The notes below the pieces were generated by a model that had not been told where the DNA came from, did not search any database, and worked only from the letters and a program-made list of their open reading frames with translations. Below are positions 1 through 6,179 of a stretch of 11,462 nt of DNA, piece by piece. This DNA is from Deltaproteobacteria bacterium (GTDB lineage: Bacteria > Myxococcota_A > UBA9042 > DTJE01). The translations under genes and the position numbers were made by a program. The first letter of the stretch is position 1. Every line of letters begins with the position of its first letter. The DNA lies in NCBI GenBank assembly GCA_016784945.1, contig JADHTP010000078.1, positions 1-11,462 of the forward strand, written 5' to 3'.

Positions 1-65
1 GCGTGCCGCCCTGCGCTTGGCGCTTCTCTTACTCAAGGGGGGCGCAGCCCCCCTATGACCCCCCT
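1..65. repeat. 65-bp direct repeat, copy 1 (G6/C6 hairpin)
   Basis: This copy matches positions 117-181 at 61 of 65 positions, with differences at 24, 29, 31 and 46. It contains an 8-bp stem, AGGGGGGC (36-43) and GCCCCCCT (47-54), around a GCA loop, followed by ATGACCCCCCT. The repeat may extend left beyond the window. It looks like an extragenic palindromic repeat unit; no family is assigned. Confidence 0.85.
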
Positions 66-116
66 GGTCGCATCGACTCCGTCGCTGCTACGGGCGCCAA
101 TCTCGGGCGGGCACTG

Positions 117-181
117 GCGTGCCGCCCTGCGCTTGGCGCATCTCCTGCTCAAGGGGGGCGCCGCCCCCCTATGACCCCCCT
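117..181. repeat. 65-bp direct repeat, copy 2 (G6/C6 hairpin)
   Basis: Second copy, offset 116 bp from the first. The stem is AGGGGGGC (152-159) and GCCCCCCT (163-170) with a GCC loop. The only change inside the hairpin falls in the 3-nt loop (GCA to GCC), so the stem is unchanged between copies. Confidence 0.85.
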
Positions 182-211
182 TGAACTGCCAACGATCCTT
201 GACCCTTGTAG

Positions 212-233
212 GGGCGACCCACCCGGGTCGCCC
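212..233. repeat. Perfect 9-bp-stem hairpin
   Basis: GGGCGACCC (212-220) and GGGTCGCCC (225-233) flank an ACCC loop. It lies about 70 nt past the gcvPB stop and could end or stabilise that transcript, but neither strand shows a following T-run. It resembles the GTAGGGGCGACC-type dispersed repeats of several bacterial phyla, a resemblance from memory. Confidence 0.6.
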
Positions 234-272
234 ACCTGGCCCGTGGGACGGTCTGGAGACCCTCCCCTATTA

Positions 273-303
273 GCGATAGGCGATAGGCGATAAGCGATCG
301 GCG
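273..303. repeat. 7-bp tandem repeat (GCGATAR)
   Basis: Four consecutive heptamers, GCGATAG, GCGATAG, GCGATAA and GCGATCG, followed by GCG. They abut the gcvPB stop codon (305-307, plus-strand CTA). Copy number in such an array can vary by slippage. No function is visible. Confidence 0.8.
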
Positions 304-304
304 C

Positions 305-1768
305 CTACGTCCCGGGCCAGGTGAGCACGGGCTTGCGGGCCGCGAGGACCTCGTCGGGGCGGGAAACGGACGTGAGGGTGGGTGTCTCGTGTAGCGACTC
401 AGGATCGCTTTCGGCCTGGCTCGCGATGGCCACCATGGCCTCCACGAACTCGTCCAGGGTGGCCCGGTCTTCGGTCTCCGTGGGCTCGATCATGATGGCG
501 CCGCTCACGATGAGGGGAAAATACACCGTGGGCGGATGAAAGCCACGGTCCATCAGGGCCTTGGCCATGTCCATGGTGTGCACGTCGTTTCCGGCCTGTT
601 TCTGATCGGAGAACACCACTTCGTGCATACAGGGCTGGGAAAACGGCAGATGGAAATGGTCGCACAGCCGGGCACGCAGGTAATTGGCATTCAGAACGGC
701 CATGTCGGAAACGTCCTTGAGACCGGCGGCACCCAGAGCCCGGATGTAGGTCAGGGCCCTGACCATCACGCCGAACTGGCCGGCAAAGGTCCGCATCCTC
801 CCGATGCTCGAAGGGAAATCCTCGCTCAGCGCATAGGAACCGTCGGGACCGCGGACCACCCGCGGCACGGGCAGGAAGGGATCCAGGTCCTTCACCACTC
901 CCACGGGACCGGCGCCGGGCCCTCCGCCGCCGTGTGGCGTGGAAAAGGTCTTGTGCAAATTGAACTGGATCACGTCCAGCCCGAGGCACGCGGGCCGCAC
1001 CCGACCCATGATGGCGTTCAGGTTGGCGCCGTCCCCGTAGACCAGGCCGCCCTTGTCATGGACGATGTCCGCGACCTTTGGCAAGTCCACCTCGAACAGC
1101 CCCAGGGTGTTCGGATTCGTGATCATGATGGCGGCCACGTCCTCGTCCATGGCCTGGGCCACGCTGGCCGGGTCCAGGATCCCCTCTTGTGAACTCTTGA
1201 CCTCCACGGCCTTGTAGTTGCACAGGACGCAGGAAGCGGGATTGGTCCCATGGGCCGTGTCGGGGATGAGGACCTTCTTTCGTGGATCGCCTCGGGCCTC
1301 GAGGGCCTTCCTGATCACCAGCATGCCCGTGAGTTCGCCGTGGGCGCCGGCTGCGGGGGCCAGGGACACGCCGGTCATACCCGATATCTCGGCCAGGGCC
1401 TCGGCCAGCTCCCACATCACCGCCAGCGCACCCTGGGTGCGGGCCGGTGGAGAATACGGATGGATGGCCTTGAATCCCTTCAATCCCGCCACGTCCTCGT
1501 TGATGCGCGGGTTGTGCTTCATGGTGCAAGAACCCAGGGGATAGAAGCCCACGTCGATCCCGTAGTTCCGCCGTGACAGGCGCGTGAAATGACGCACCAC
1601 TTCCTGCTCGGATACGGAAGGCAGACCGGGGGCGGACTTCCTGAGCAGGCCGGCTGGAATGGAAGGCGTGGCGTCTCCCGGATCGGGCACGTCCGTTCCC
1701 TTTCGTCCCGGGGCGCCGCGCTGGAAGATGGAAGGTTCCTGGATCTCGAGACCGCTGACTGCGCTCAT
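305..1768 (-). CDS. gcvPB: Glycine dehydrogenase (decarboxylating) subunit 2, GcvPB
   Basis: This is the PLP-binding subunit of the split P-protein of the glycine cleavage system. With GcvPA it decarboxylates glycine and passes the aminomethyl group to the lipoyl arm of GcvH in the cytoplasm. The 487 residues match the usual length. Residues 166-178 carry the conserved DTAHGTNPAS segment, and residues 270-286 carry NLHKTFSTPHGGGGPG, whose Lys273 should form the Schiff base with PLP. The C-terminal part (FHPPTVYFPL, then IEPTETE) is also typical. The ATG start overlaps the stop of the upstream lipoprotein gene (ATGA), implying translational coupling. GcvPA, GcvT and GcvH are not in this window, which is unusual because gcvPA normally lies directly upstream. 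Confidence 0.97.
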   Translation of the reverse strand: MSAVSGLEIQEPSIFQRGAPGRKGTDVPDPGDATPSIPAGLLRKSAPGLPSVSEQEVVRHFTRLSRRNYGIDVGFYPLGSCTMKHNPRINEDVAGLKGFKAIHPYSPPARTQGALAVMWELAEALAEISGMTGVSLAPAAGAHGELTGMLVIRKALEARGDPRKKVLIPDTAHGTNPASCVLCNYKAVEVKSSQEGILDPASVAQAMDEDVAAIMITNPNTLGLFEVDLPKVADIVHDKGGLVYGDGANLNAIMGRVRPACLGLDVIQFNLHKTFSTPHGGGGPGAGPVGVVKDLDPFLPVPRVVRGPDGSYALSEDFPSSIGRMRTFAGQFGVMVRALTYIRALGAAGLKDVSDMAVLNANYLRARLCDHFHLPFSQPCMHEVVFSDQKQAGNDVHTMDMAKALMDRGFHPPTVYFPLIVSGAIMIEPTETEDRATLDEFVEAMVAIASQAESDPESLHETPTLTSVSRPDEVLAARKPVLTWPGT

Positions 1769-2817
1769 TTCGCCTTGGGCTCCTCGATGAACTTCTCGAT
1801 ATCGGCTTCCTTCTTGAGCCGTTCCACCAACTCCCTGCGGGACTTGAAGGTGTTTCTGTTCTTCAGGCTCGCCTGGATCTGCTCCTTGACCTCATCGAGA
1901 GGCTTGATGCGCTTGGTCTTGTGCTCGAGGGCCTTGATGATGTGGAACCCGAAGGGCGTGCGCACCGGCTTCTTCGTGGTCTGTCCCTTCTTCAGGGCAA
2001 AGGCCGCCTCTTCGAACTTGGGAACCATGACGCCCTTGCGGAAGAACCCGAGGTCGCCCCCCTTTTCGCGGGACATAGCGTCGTCCGAGTACTCCTTGGC
2101 CACCTTCCCGAAGTCCGCTCCGCCCTTCAGCTTCTTCATCGCTTCCTTGACCCGGGCCTTGGCCGCCTTCAGCTTCTCGTCGTCGGCGTTCTCCGCCACC
2201 TTGACCAGGATGTGCTTCGCGTGCATCTGTTCCGGCTCGGTGTACATCTTGATGCCCGTCTCGTAGGCCTTCGCGACGTCCTCGTCCAGCACCTCGAGCT
2301 TGCCCAGTTTCGTCAGCAGCTTGGCCAGCGCCGTGCTCTGCTTGAGCCGTTTCTTGATCTCGTCGATCCCGGTCCGACCGTGCTTCAGGTAGTTCTCGAA
2401 CTGCTGTTCGCTCTTGAAGCGGGCCTTGTACTGATCGAACTTGACGTTCTGTTCTTCTTCCGTGACCTTGATTTCCTGCTTCTTGATTTCCTGGCTCAGC
2501 AGGGTTTCCTCGATGAGTCGATTGAGAATGTTCTGCCGGATCTTGGCCAGCCGATCTTCCGGAATGTTCCGCGCCCCGCCCTGAGTGATCTTGTCCAGTT
2601 CACCATAGAAGCGGGCCGAGTCGATGGCCGTCCCGTTGACCTTTGCAATGGGGCCGGTCACACGCTCTGGTGCCGCTTTTTCGGCCTGGGCCGGGGCTTC
2701 CTGCTTCTGCGGCTCCATGGGCGCGGGGGCCTTTTTTTCTTCCGAGTCCTTGCAGGCCGCCAATGACCACATCAGCGAAACCGCAAACAACACGGCTAGA
2801 GTCCTTTTCGGGAACAT
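1765..2817 (-). CDS. Parvulin-type peptidyl-prolyl cis-trans isomerase lipoprotein (SurA/PrsA-like)
   Basis: Predicted 350-residue lipoprotein folding factor of the periplasm or outer membrane. A signal peptide ends in the lipobox LAAC, with Cys22 as the lipidated residue. A Pro/Ala/Gln/Lys-rich linker follows (28-53), then a SurA-type N-terminal chaperone region (about 56-170, starting at IAKVNGTAI). A PpiC rotamase domain spans about 198-298, with HILVKV, GGDLGFFRKG, FEEAAFALKKG and TPFGFHII as family hallmarks. The tail is helical and Lys-rich. Start choice: a GTG at 2823 is in frame, but AGGAGG lies 5 nt before the ATG at 2817 and directly abuts the GTG, so 2817 is preferred. It is first in an operon with gcvPB. 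Lys follows the lipidated Cys; under the enterobacterial rule this would allow outer-membrane sorting, though the rule may not hold here. Confidence 0.93.
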   Translation of the reverse strand: MFPKRTLAVLFAVSLMWSLAACKDSEEKKAPAPMEPQKQEAPAQAEKAAPERVTGPIAKVNGTAIDSARFYGELDKITQGGARNIPEDRLAKIRQNILNRLIEETLLSQEIKKQEIKVTEEEQNVKFDQYKARFKSEQQFENYLKHGRTGIDEIKKRLKQSTALAKLLTKLGKLEVLDEDVAKAYETGIKMYTEPEQMHAKHILVKVAENADDEKLKAAKARVKEAMKKLKGGADFGKVAKEYSDDAMSREKGGDLGFFRKGVMVPKFEEAAFALKKGQTTKKPVRTPFGFHIIKALEHKTKRIKPLDEVKEQIQASLKNRNTFKSRRELVERLKKEADIEKFIEEPKAK

Positions 2818-2822
2818 GTCCA

Positions 2823-2828
2823 CCTCCT
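2823..2828 (-). promoter_or_regulatory. Ribosome binding site of the PPIase lipoprotein (sets start at 2817)
   Basis: Perfect AGGAGG on the minus strand, 5 nt upstream of the ATG at 2817-2815. It is too close to the in-frame GTG (2823-2821) for that codon to be the start. Confidence 0.8.
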
Positions 2829-2855
2829 GTCACAACGGGAAAAAGTCGCGGCCGG

Positions 2856-2884
2856 ATGTTAACGCAGCCACCGGCGGTTGGCAA
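2856..2884 (-). promoter_or_regulatory. Sigma70-like promoter for PPIase-gcvPB operon
   Basis: On the minus strand TTGCCA (-35, 2884-2879; 5/6 to TTGACA) is followed after exactly 17 bp by TAACAT (-10, 2861-2856; 4/6 to TATAAT). The implied transcript start is about 30 nt upstream of the lipoprotein ribosome binding site. It lies in the 115-bp divergent gap with hisS. Consensus match only. Confidence 0.55.
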
Positions 2885-2904
2885 TCCGGAGCGACCCTTG
2901 TCCG

Positions 2905-2913
2905 TGATAGAAT
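2905..2913 (+). promoter_or_regulatory. Possible extended -10 element for hisS
   Basis: TGATAGAAT (2905-2913 on the plus strand, within TCCGTGATAGAATG) matches the extended -10 pattern TGnTATAAT except one base. No good -35 is found 16-18 bp upstream. If real, transcription starts near 2920, which would exclude the in-frame ATG at 2912 as the hisS start and leave a very short leader. Confidence 0.3.
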
Positions 2914-2932
2914 GCCCGCGCCGATAACGGGG

Positions 2933-4285
2933 ATGGGGCCGGTGGCGGTCAAGGTGCAACCCAGGGTGTTGAAGGGATTCAGGGATTTCCTGCCCCTGGA
3001 ACAGGCGCCGCGGGCCGCCATGCTCGAAACCATTGCCCAGGCCTTCGAGTCCTGTGCCTTCGAGCCTCTTTCGACACCGGCAGTGGAATACCTGGACGTG
3101 CTCACGGGCAAGTACGGGGACGAAGGCGACAAACTCCTCTACCAGTTCAAGGACCATGGGGACAGGGACGTGGCCCTTCGGTACGATCTCACGGTCCCGC
3201 TGGCCCGCGTGGTGGCCCAGCATCGGGACCTCCCGAGCCCCTTCAAGCGGTACCAGATCGGCACGGTCTGGCGGGCCGAAAAGCCGGCTCACGGCCGGTT
3301 CCGGGAGTTCGTCCAGTGCGATGCGGACATCGTGGGAACGGGCTCGCCCCTGGCGGATGCGGACTGCATATCGGCGGGGATCCTGGCGCTGACCGCCCTG
3401 GGCATTGACCGTTTCCAGGTCCGAATCAGCCAGCGCGCGGTGCTGAACGCCTTGCTGGAACGTCAGGGGATCGCCGACCCGGCCGTTCAGGTGGGGGTCC
3501 TGCGGGTCCTGGACAAGCTGGACAAGATCGGCGCCGACAAGGTGGTGGACCTGCTGGCCGGCCTCGACGGCGTGGACCCGGGGACTGCACGGGGGCTCCT
3601 CGACGCCCTGCTGGGGCTCCAGGGAGACGCCGCTTCGGTGATCCCCCGACTCAAGGACGAGCTGGACGACCCGGGCAACGGGGCCGCGAGCCACCTTGGA
3701 CAGGTGATGGATGCCCTGGAAGCCATGGGCCTTTCCCGGTTCGTGGGACTCGACCTCAGCATCGCGAGGGGCCTGGACTATTACACCGGCACGGTGTTCG
3801 AGACGACCCTCCTGGACCTGCCGGGCGTGGGATCGGTCATGAGCGGTGGCCGCTACGACAACCTCCTGGAAACCTTCGGCAAGGGCAGCGTGCCGGCTGT
3901 GGGCATCAGTATCGGGGTGGACCGGCTGTTCGCTTCCCTGGTGGAACTGAACCAGACGCCCGAGGCTGTTTCCGGCCCCATGGCTGTTCTGTGTCCCATG
4001 GGCGACTTCGCCGTTCGGGAGTGCCTGAAGCTGCTGGGAGGGCTCCGGCGCGAGGGGATCCCGTCGGAGATGGTCCCCGATGCCTCCTGGCGGATGAAGA
4101 AGCAGTTGCAGTTTGCCTCCCGGAGGCGGGCAAGGTTCGCCCTCATCCTGGGCGACACGGAACTGTCCTCCGGGACCGTCATGCTCAAGGACATGGAGGC
4201 CGGCACCCAGTCATCGGTGGACGTGGGCGGGCTCACGGCAACCCTCCGCGAGGCACTCGAGCGAGGGAACGACCGTGGCCGATGA
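2933..4285 (+). CDS. hisS: Histidyl-tRNA synthetase
   Basis: Class II synthetase that charges tRNA-His with histidine in the cytoplasm. From the ATG at 2933 it is 450 residues. Landmarks are PRVLKGFRDFLP near the N-terminus, class II motif 2 around 106-130 (RYQIGTVWRAEK and FREFVQCDADI), the histidine-site loop RGLDYYTG (279-286), SGGRYD (304-309) and motif 3 GISIGVDRLF (324-333). An anticodon-binding domain fills roughly 345-440. The LRYDLTVPLARVVA segment (82-95) belongs to the sequence type shared with eukaryotic and archaeal HisRS rather than the E. coli type. The start is uncertain: ATG 2912, ATG 2933 and GTG 2942 are all in frame and none has a strong ribosome binding site. 2933 gives the normal distance to the first conserved block. 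The 3' end overlaps the next gene by 11 nt. Confidence 0.96.
   Translation: MGPVAVKVQPRVLKGFRDFLPLEQAPRAAMLETIAQAFESCAFEPLSTPAVEYLDVLTGKYGDEGDKLLYQFKDHGDRDVALRYDLTVPLARVVAQHRDLPSPFKRYQIGTVWRAEKPAHGRFREFVQCDADIVGTGSPLADADCISAGILALTALGIDRFQVRISQRAVLNALLERQGIADPAVQVGVLRVLDKLDKIGADKVVDLLAGLDGVDPGTARGLLDALLGLQGDAASVIPRLKDELDDPGNGAASHLGQVMDALEAMGLSRFVGLDLSIARGLDYYTGTVFETTLLDLPGVGSVMSGGRYDNLLETFGKGSVPAVGISIGVDRLFASLVELNQTPEAVSGPMAVLCPMGDFAVRECLKLLGGLRREGIPSEMVPDASWRMKKQLQFASRRRARFALILGDTELSSGTVMLKDMEAGTQSSVDVGGLTATLREALERGNDRGR
4263..4267 (+). promoter_or_regulatory. Ribosome binding site inside hisS for the downstream gene
   Basis: GAGGG lies 7 nt before the GTG at 4275, within the last codons of hisS. 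It supports GTG 4275 over earlier in-frame starts, which would put a long Arg/Pro-rich leader inside hisS. Confidence 0.6.
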
Positions 4286-4889
4286 GACCGAAAAAGAACT
4301 GGAAGAGGAACTGTCCGAACTGGCCAGCCGGATCGAGAGGCTGCGCGTCCTCTACCAGCAGTATTTCATGGGCATGGAGAAGTTCCCGCCCTCCATCCAG
4401 CGCGACCAGCTCGAAAAACGGATCCGTCAATCCGTCCTGATGGACGTGCGACGTTCGTCCCTCAAGTTCCGATTCATGTCCACGATCCAGCGATTGCGCA
4501 CCTATGAAATCTATTGGGACCGGATCGTCCGTCAGATCGAAGAAGGGACCTTCCGACGCGGCATCTTCCACGACGGCAGGGATGTCCCCAGGGACGTCCC
4601 GCCCGCGGCCCCGGAGAAACCGGCGAAGGGCAAGGGGCAGAAAAAGGGTCGAGCGGCCGGGCCCAAGGCCAGGGGGAAGGGCGAAGACCTGGATGAACTC
4701 TACAAAACGTACGTGGAGGCCCGGGAATCCCAGGATCTGTCCGTGGAGGGCATCACCCCGGAAACCTTCCGGGAGAGCCTGGAGAGTCAGCGTCGACTGA
4801 AGGCCGAGGTACTCGGTGTGAAGGACGTGCAGTTCTCCGTCAAGGTGAAGAAAGGCAAGGTCATCCTGGAAGCCCGCCGGAAGAACTAG
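4275..4889 (+). CDS. MXAN_5187 C-terminal-domain-like protein, function unknown
   Basis: Predicted 204-residue soluble protein with no signal peptide or membrane segment. The N-terminal part (about 4-98) is highly charged and helical, with heptad-like character (EKELEEELSEL, then ERLRVLYQQYFMGMEK) and an aromatic block YEIYWDRIVRQIEEGTFRR. A Lys/Gly/Ala/Pro-rich linker covers about 108-137. The C-terminal part (about 138-204) starts DLDELYKTYVEAR and ends in a beta-rich FSVKVKKGKVILEARRKN. Both halves resemble, from memory, the MXAN_5187 C-terminal-domain family known mainly from myxobacteria and relatives, whose role I do not know. The GTG start overlaps hisS by 11 nt, so translation is probably coupled to hisS. 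The basic linker might bind nucleic acid, but that is a guess. Its stop overlaps the stop of the convergent FadL-type gene. Confidence 0.85.
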   Translation: MADETEKELEEELSELASRIERLRVLYQQYFMGMEKFPPSIQRDQLEKRIRQSVLMDVRRSSLKFRFMSTIQRLRTYEIYWDRIVRQIEEGTFRRGIFHDGRDVPRDVPPAAPEKPAKGKGQKKGRAAGPKARGKGEDLDELYKTYVEARESQDLSVEGITPETFRESLESQRRLKAEVLGVKDVQFSVKVKKGKVILEARRKN

Positions 4890-4905
4890 TAGTGGAAGCC
4901 CGCCG
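4867..4905. repeat. 13-bp direct repeat flanking the convergent stop codons
   Basis: TGGAAGCCCGCCG occurs at 4867-4879 and again at 4893-4905, offset 26 bp, with similar flanking bases. The first copy encodes the C-terminal EARR of the plus-strand gene. The second encodes part of the TAGFHY end of the minus-strand FadL-type gene. The ACTAGT between them (4885-4890) provides TAG stops on both strands. Confidence 0.7.
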
Positions 4906-6160
4906 TAAAGAGGATCAGGTGGGCCATGGACGAGTACGTGGCGGGCGGCGGCTTTCCTTTATCGCCTCCGGGGACGGTCCTGTCGAGGAAATAGACGAAT
5001 TGGTAGGCCACGTTCAGCTTCAGGCCCAGGGGCTCGTACAGGTAGCCCAGACCCGCGGCCACGAAGACCCGGCTCGCATCTGGAAGATCGGGACTCATGG
5101 TCTCGTCGGGCACGGGCGTCTGGTCGTAGCCGCCTCCCAGGCGCACGGCCAGGTAGCTCAGGGGCCGGTACAGGGCCCCCAACCGGAAGGTCGGCGTGTT
5201 CTTCCAGTTCTTCTCCGCCGCCCCCTCTTCCGTGAGGGTGTTCTTGGGGTCGTTGTCGAACAGCACGGTCAGATCCTTGAACACGGACCACAGTGTGTAA
5301 TTGAAGTCGAACTCCAGGTACAGGTTGTCCAGCACGTCGTAGCCCACGCCGAATGAAATGATGTCGGGCGTGGTCATGGTCACCAGGCCACCCTGGTCGT
5401 GGAAGTCCGATGTGTCATCTGTGCCCTCAGGGAGGCCGAAGTGATTGTCGCCGTTCTTGAAGTTGAACTTGATGCGACTGTTGTAGGCGATGCCGATGTG
5501 CAGCTTTTCAATGGGGCGCAGGGCGATCCCCACGGACGCCCCCACACCCACGGCGCTGGCCCCGAGGTGGTTAAAGCCGTACTCCAGCGTATCAAATTCT
5601 TTACTCGGTAGCTGGATCCGCTGCAGCATTTCGAGGGAGGCGGCCACGATGCGCAGCGTCGCGCCCACGGCCAGTTCGGGGATGGGACGGTAGGCCCCCC
5701 CGATGTAGATGGTGGGCATCTGGAGCTTGATGGCCGCGATCTGGTCCTCGTGCTGAAAGCCCTCGGGCCACTTCAGGGACAGCCCGAAGGGGTTGTTGAA
5801 ACCCACGCCCAGGGCGGCCACTTCACCGAAGGTGTAGGTGGCATAGAGGTGCGGCGCGATCACGGCCTCCCTCAATGCCCCGCAACTCCCGCCCCCGGTC
5901 ACCGGGTCTGAGTAGTCGAACTCCGGGTAGACCACGGTACCGCCCAGGGAGGCGTTGAATCCCTTCAGGTAGGCCATGCCCGCCGGGTTGAAGAAGATGG
6001 TGGACGGCTCTTCCAGCTTGGCCGTGACGGCCAGGCTCCTGCCCACGGCGGCGGCGTCCAGTTCGCCCAGGTAGTATCCGGTCGCGAAAGCCTCGGAAGT
6101 CCCGAGGCCGACCCACAGGGCCAGAAGGCACGTCACGCCGATGCGAATGAAGTTCTTCAT
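4886..6160 (-). CDS. OmpP1/FadL/TodX-family outer-membrane transport protein
   Basis: Predicted 424-residue outer-membrane beta-barrel that takes up long-chain fatty acids or other hydrophobic substrates. A Sec signal peptide (1-26) probably ends at the SEAFA cleavage site. The mature N-terminus (TGYYLGELDAAAVGRSLA) and STIFFNPAGMAYL (NPAG at 58-61) are the typical FadL N-terminal hatch signature. Alternating hydrophobic beta-strands follow, and the protein ends in FHY with a terminal aromatic residue, as expected for BAM-dependent insertion. Start choice: an in-frame TTG at 6175 exists, but GGAG (6170-6173) lies 9 nt before the ATG at 6160. It is 19 nt downstream of the lipoprotein esterase gene and almost certainly cotranscribed. 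Its substrate is likely the fatty acid released by that enzyme, by inference. Hydrocarbon or aromatic uptake (TodX-like) cannot be excluded. Confidence 0.92.
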   Translation of the reverse strand: MKNFIRIGVTCLLALWVGLGTSEAFATGYYLGELDAAAVGRSLAVTAKLEEPSTIFFNPAGMAYLKGFNASLGGTVVYPEFDYSDPVTGGGSCGALREAVIAPHLYATYTFGEVAALGVGFNNPFGLSLKWPEGFQHEDQIAAIKLQMPTIYIGGAYRPIPELAVGATLRIVAASLEMLQRIQLPSKEFDTLEYGFNHLGASAVGVGASVGIALRPIEKLHIGIAYNSRIKFNFKNGDNHFGLPEGTDDTSDFHDQGGLVTMTTPDIISFGVGYDVLDNLYLEFDFNYTLWSVFKDLTVLFDNDPKNTLTEEGAAEKNWKNTPTFRLGALYRPLSYLAVRLGGGYDQTPVPDETMSPDLPDASRVFVAAGLGYLYEPLGLKLNVAYQFVYFLDRTVPGGDKGKPPPATYSSMAHLILFTAGFHY

Positions 6161-6169
6161 GTTTCGTTT

Positions 6170-6173
6170 CTCC
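6170..6173 (-). promoter_or_regulatory. Ribosome binding site of the FadL-type gene
   Basis: GGAG on the minus strand in the 19-nt gap after the esterase stop codon, 9 nt before the ATG at 6160. It overlaps the TTG at 6175-6173, ruling that codon out as the likely start. Confidence 0.6.
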
Positions 6174-6179
6174 AAATGC

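Larger units (their letters stand above)
1..304. other. Non-coding, repeat-rich region downstream of gcvPB
   Basis: No convincing gene lies here. The one open frame on the plus strand translates to low-complexity Pro/Arg/Gly sequence with no recognisable domain. The stretch holds two 65-bp direct repeats, a 22-nt perfect hairpin and a 7-bp tandem array, each listed separately. It sits 3' of gcvPB (minus strand), so it may include the transcript end, but no hairpin here is followed by a T-run in the gcvPB direction, so I do not call an intrinsic terminator. Confidence 0.75.

Noticed and set aside
212..233. Intrinsic terminator for gcvPB
   Set aside because: Strong stem but no T-run follows in either direction.
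3..293. 96-codon open frame on the plus strand
   Set aside because: It runs through the 65-bp repeats and hairpins, has low-complexity composition and resembles no family.
536..1192. Long plus-strand open frame antisense to gcvPB (and similar long frames opposite the esterase and PPIase genes)
   Set aside because: These are shadows of high-GC coding sequence: His/Gly/Gln/Arg-rich translations without domains, opposite clearly real genes.
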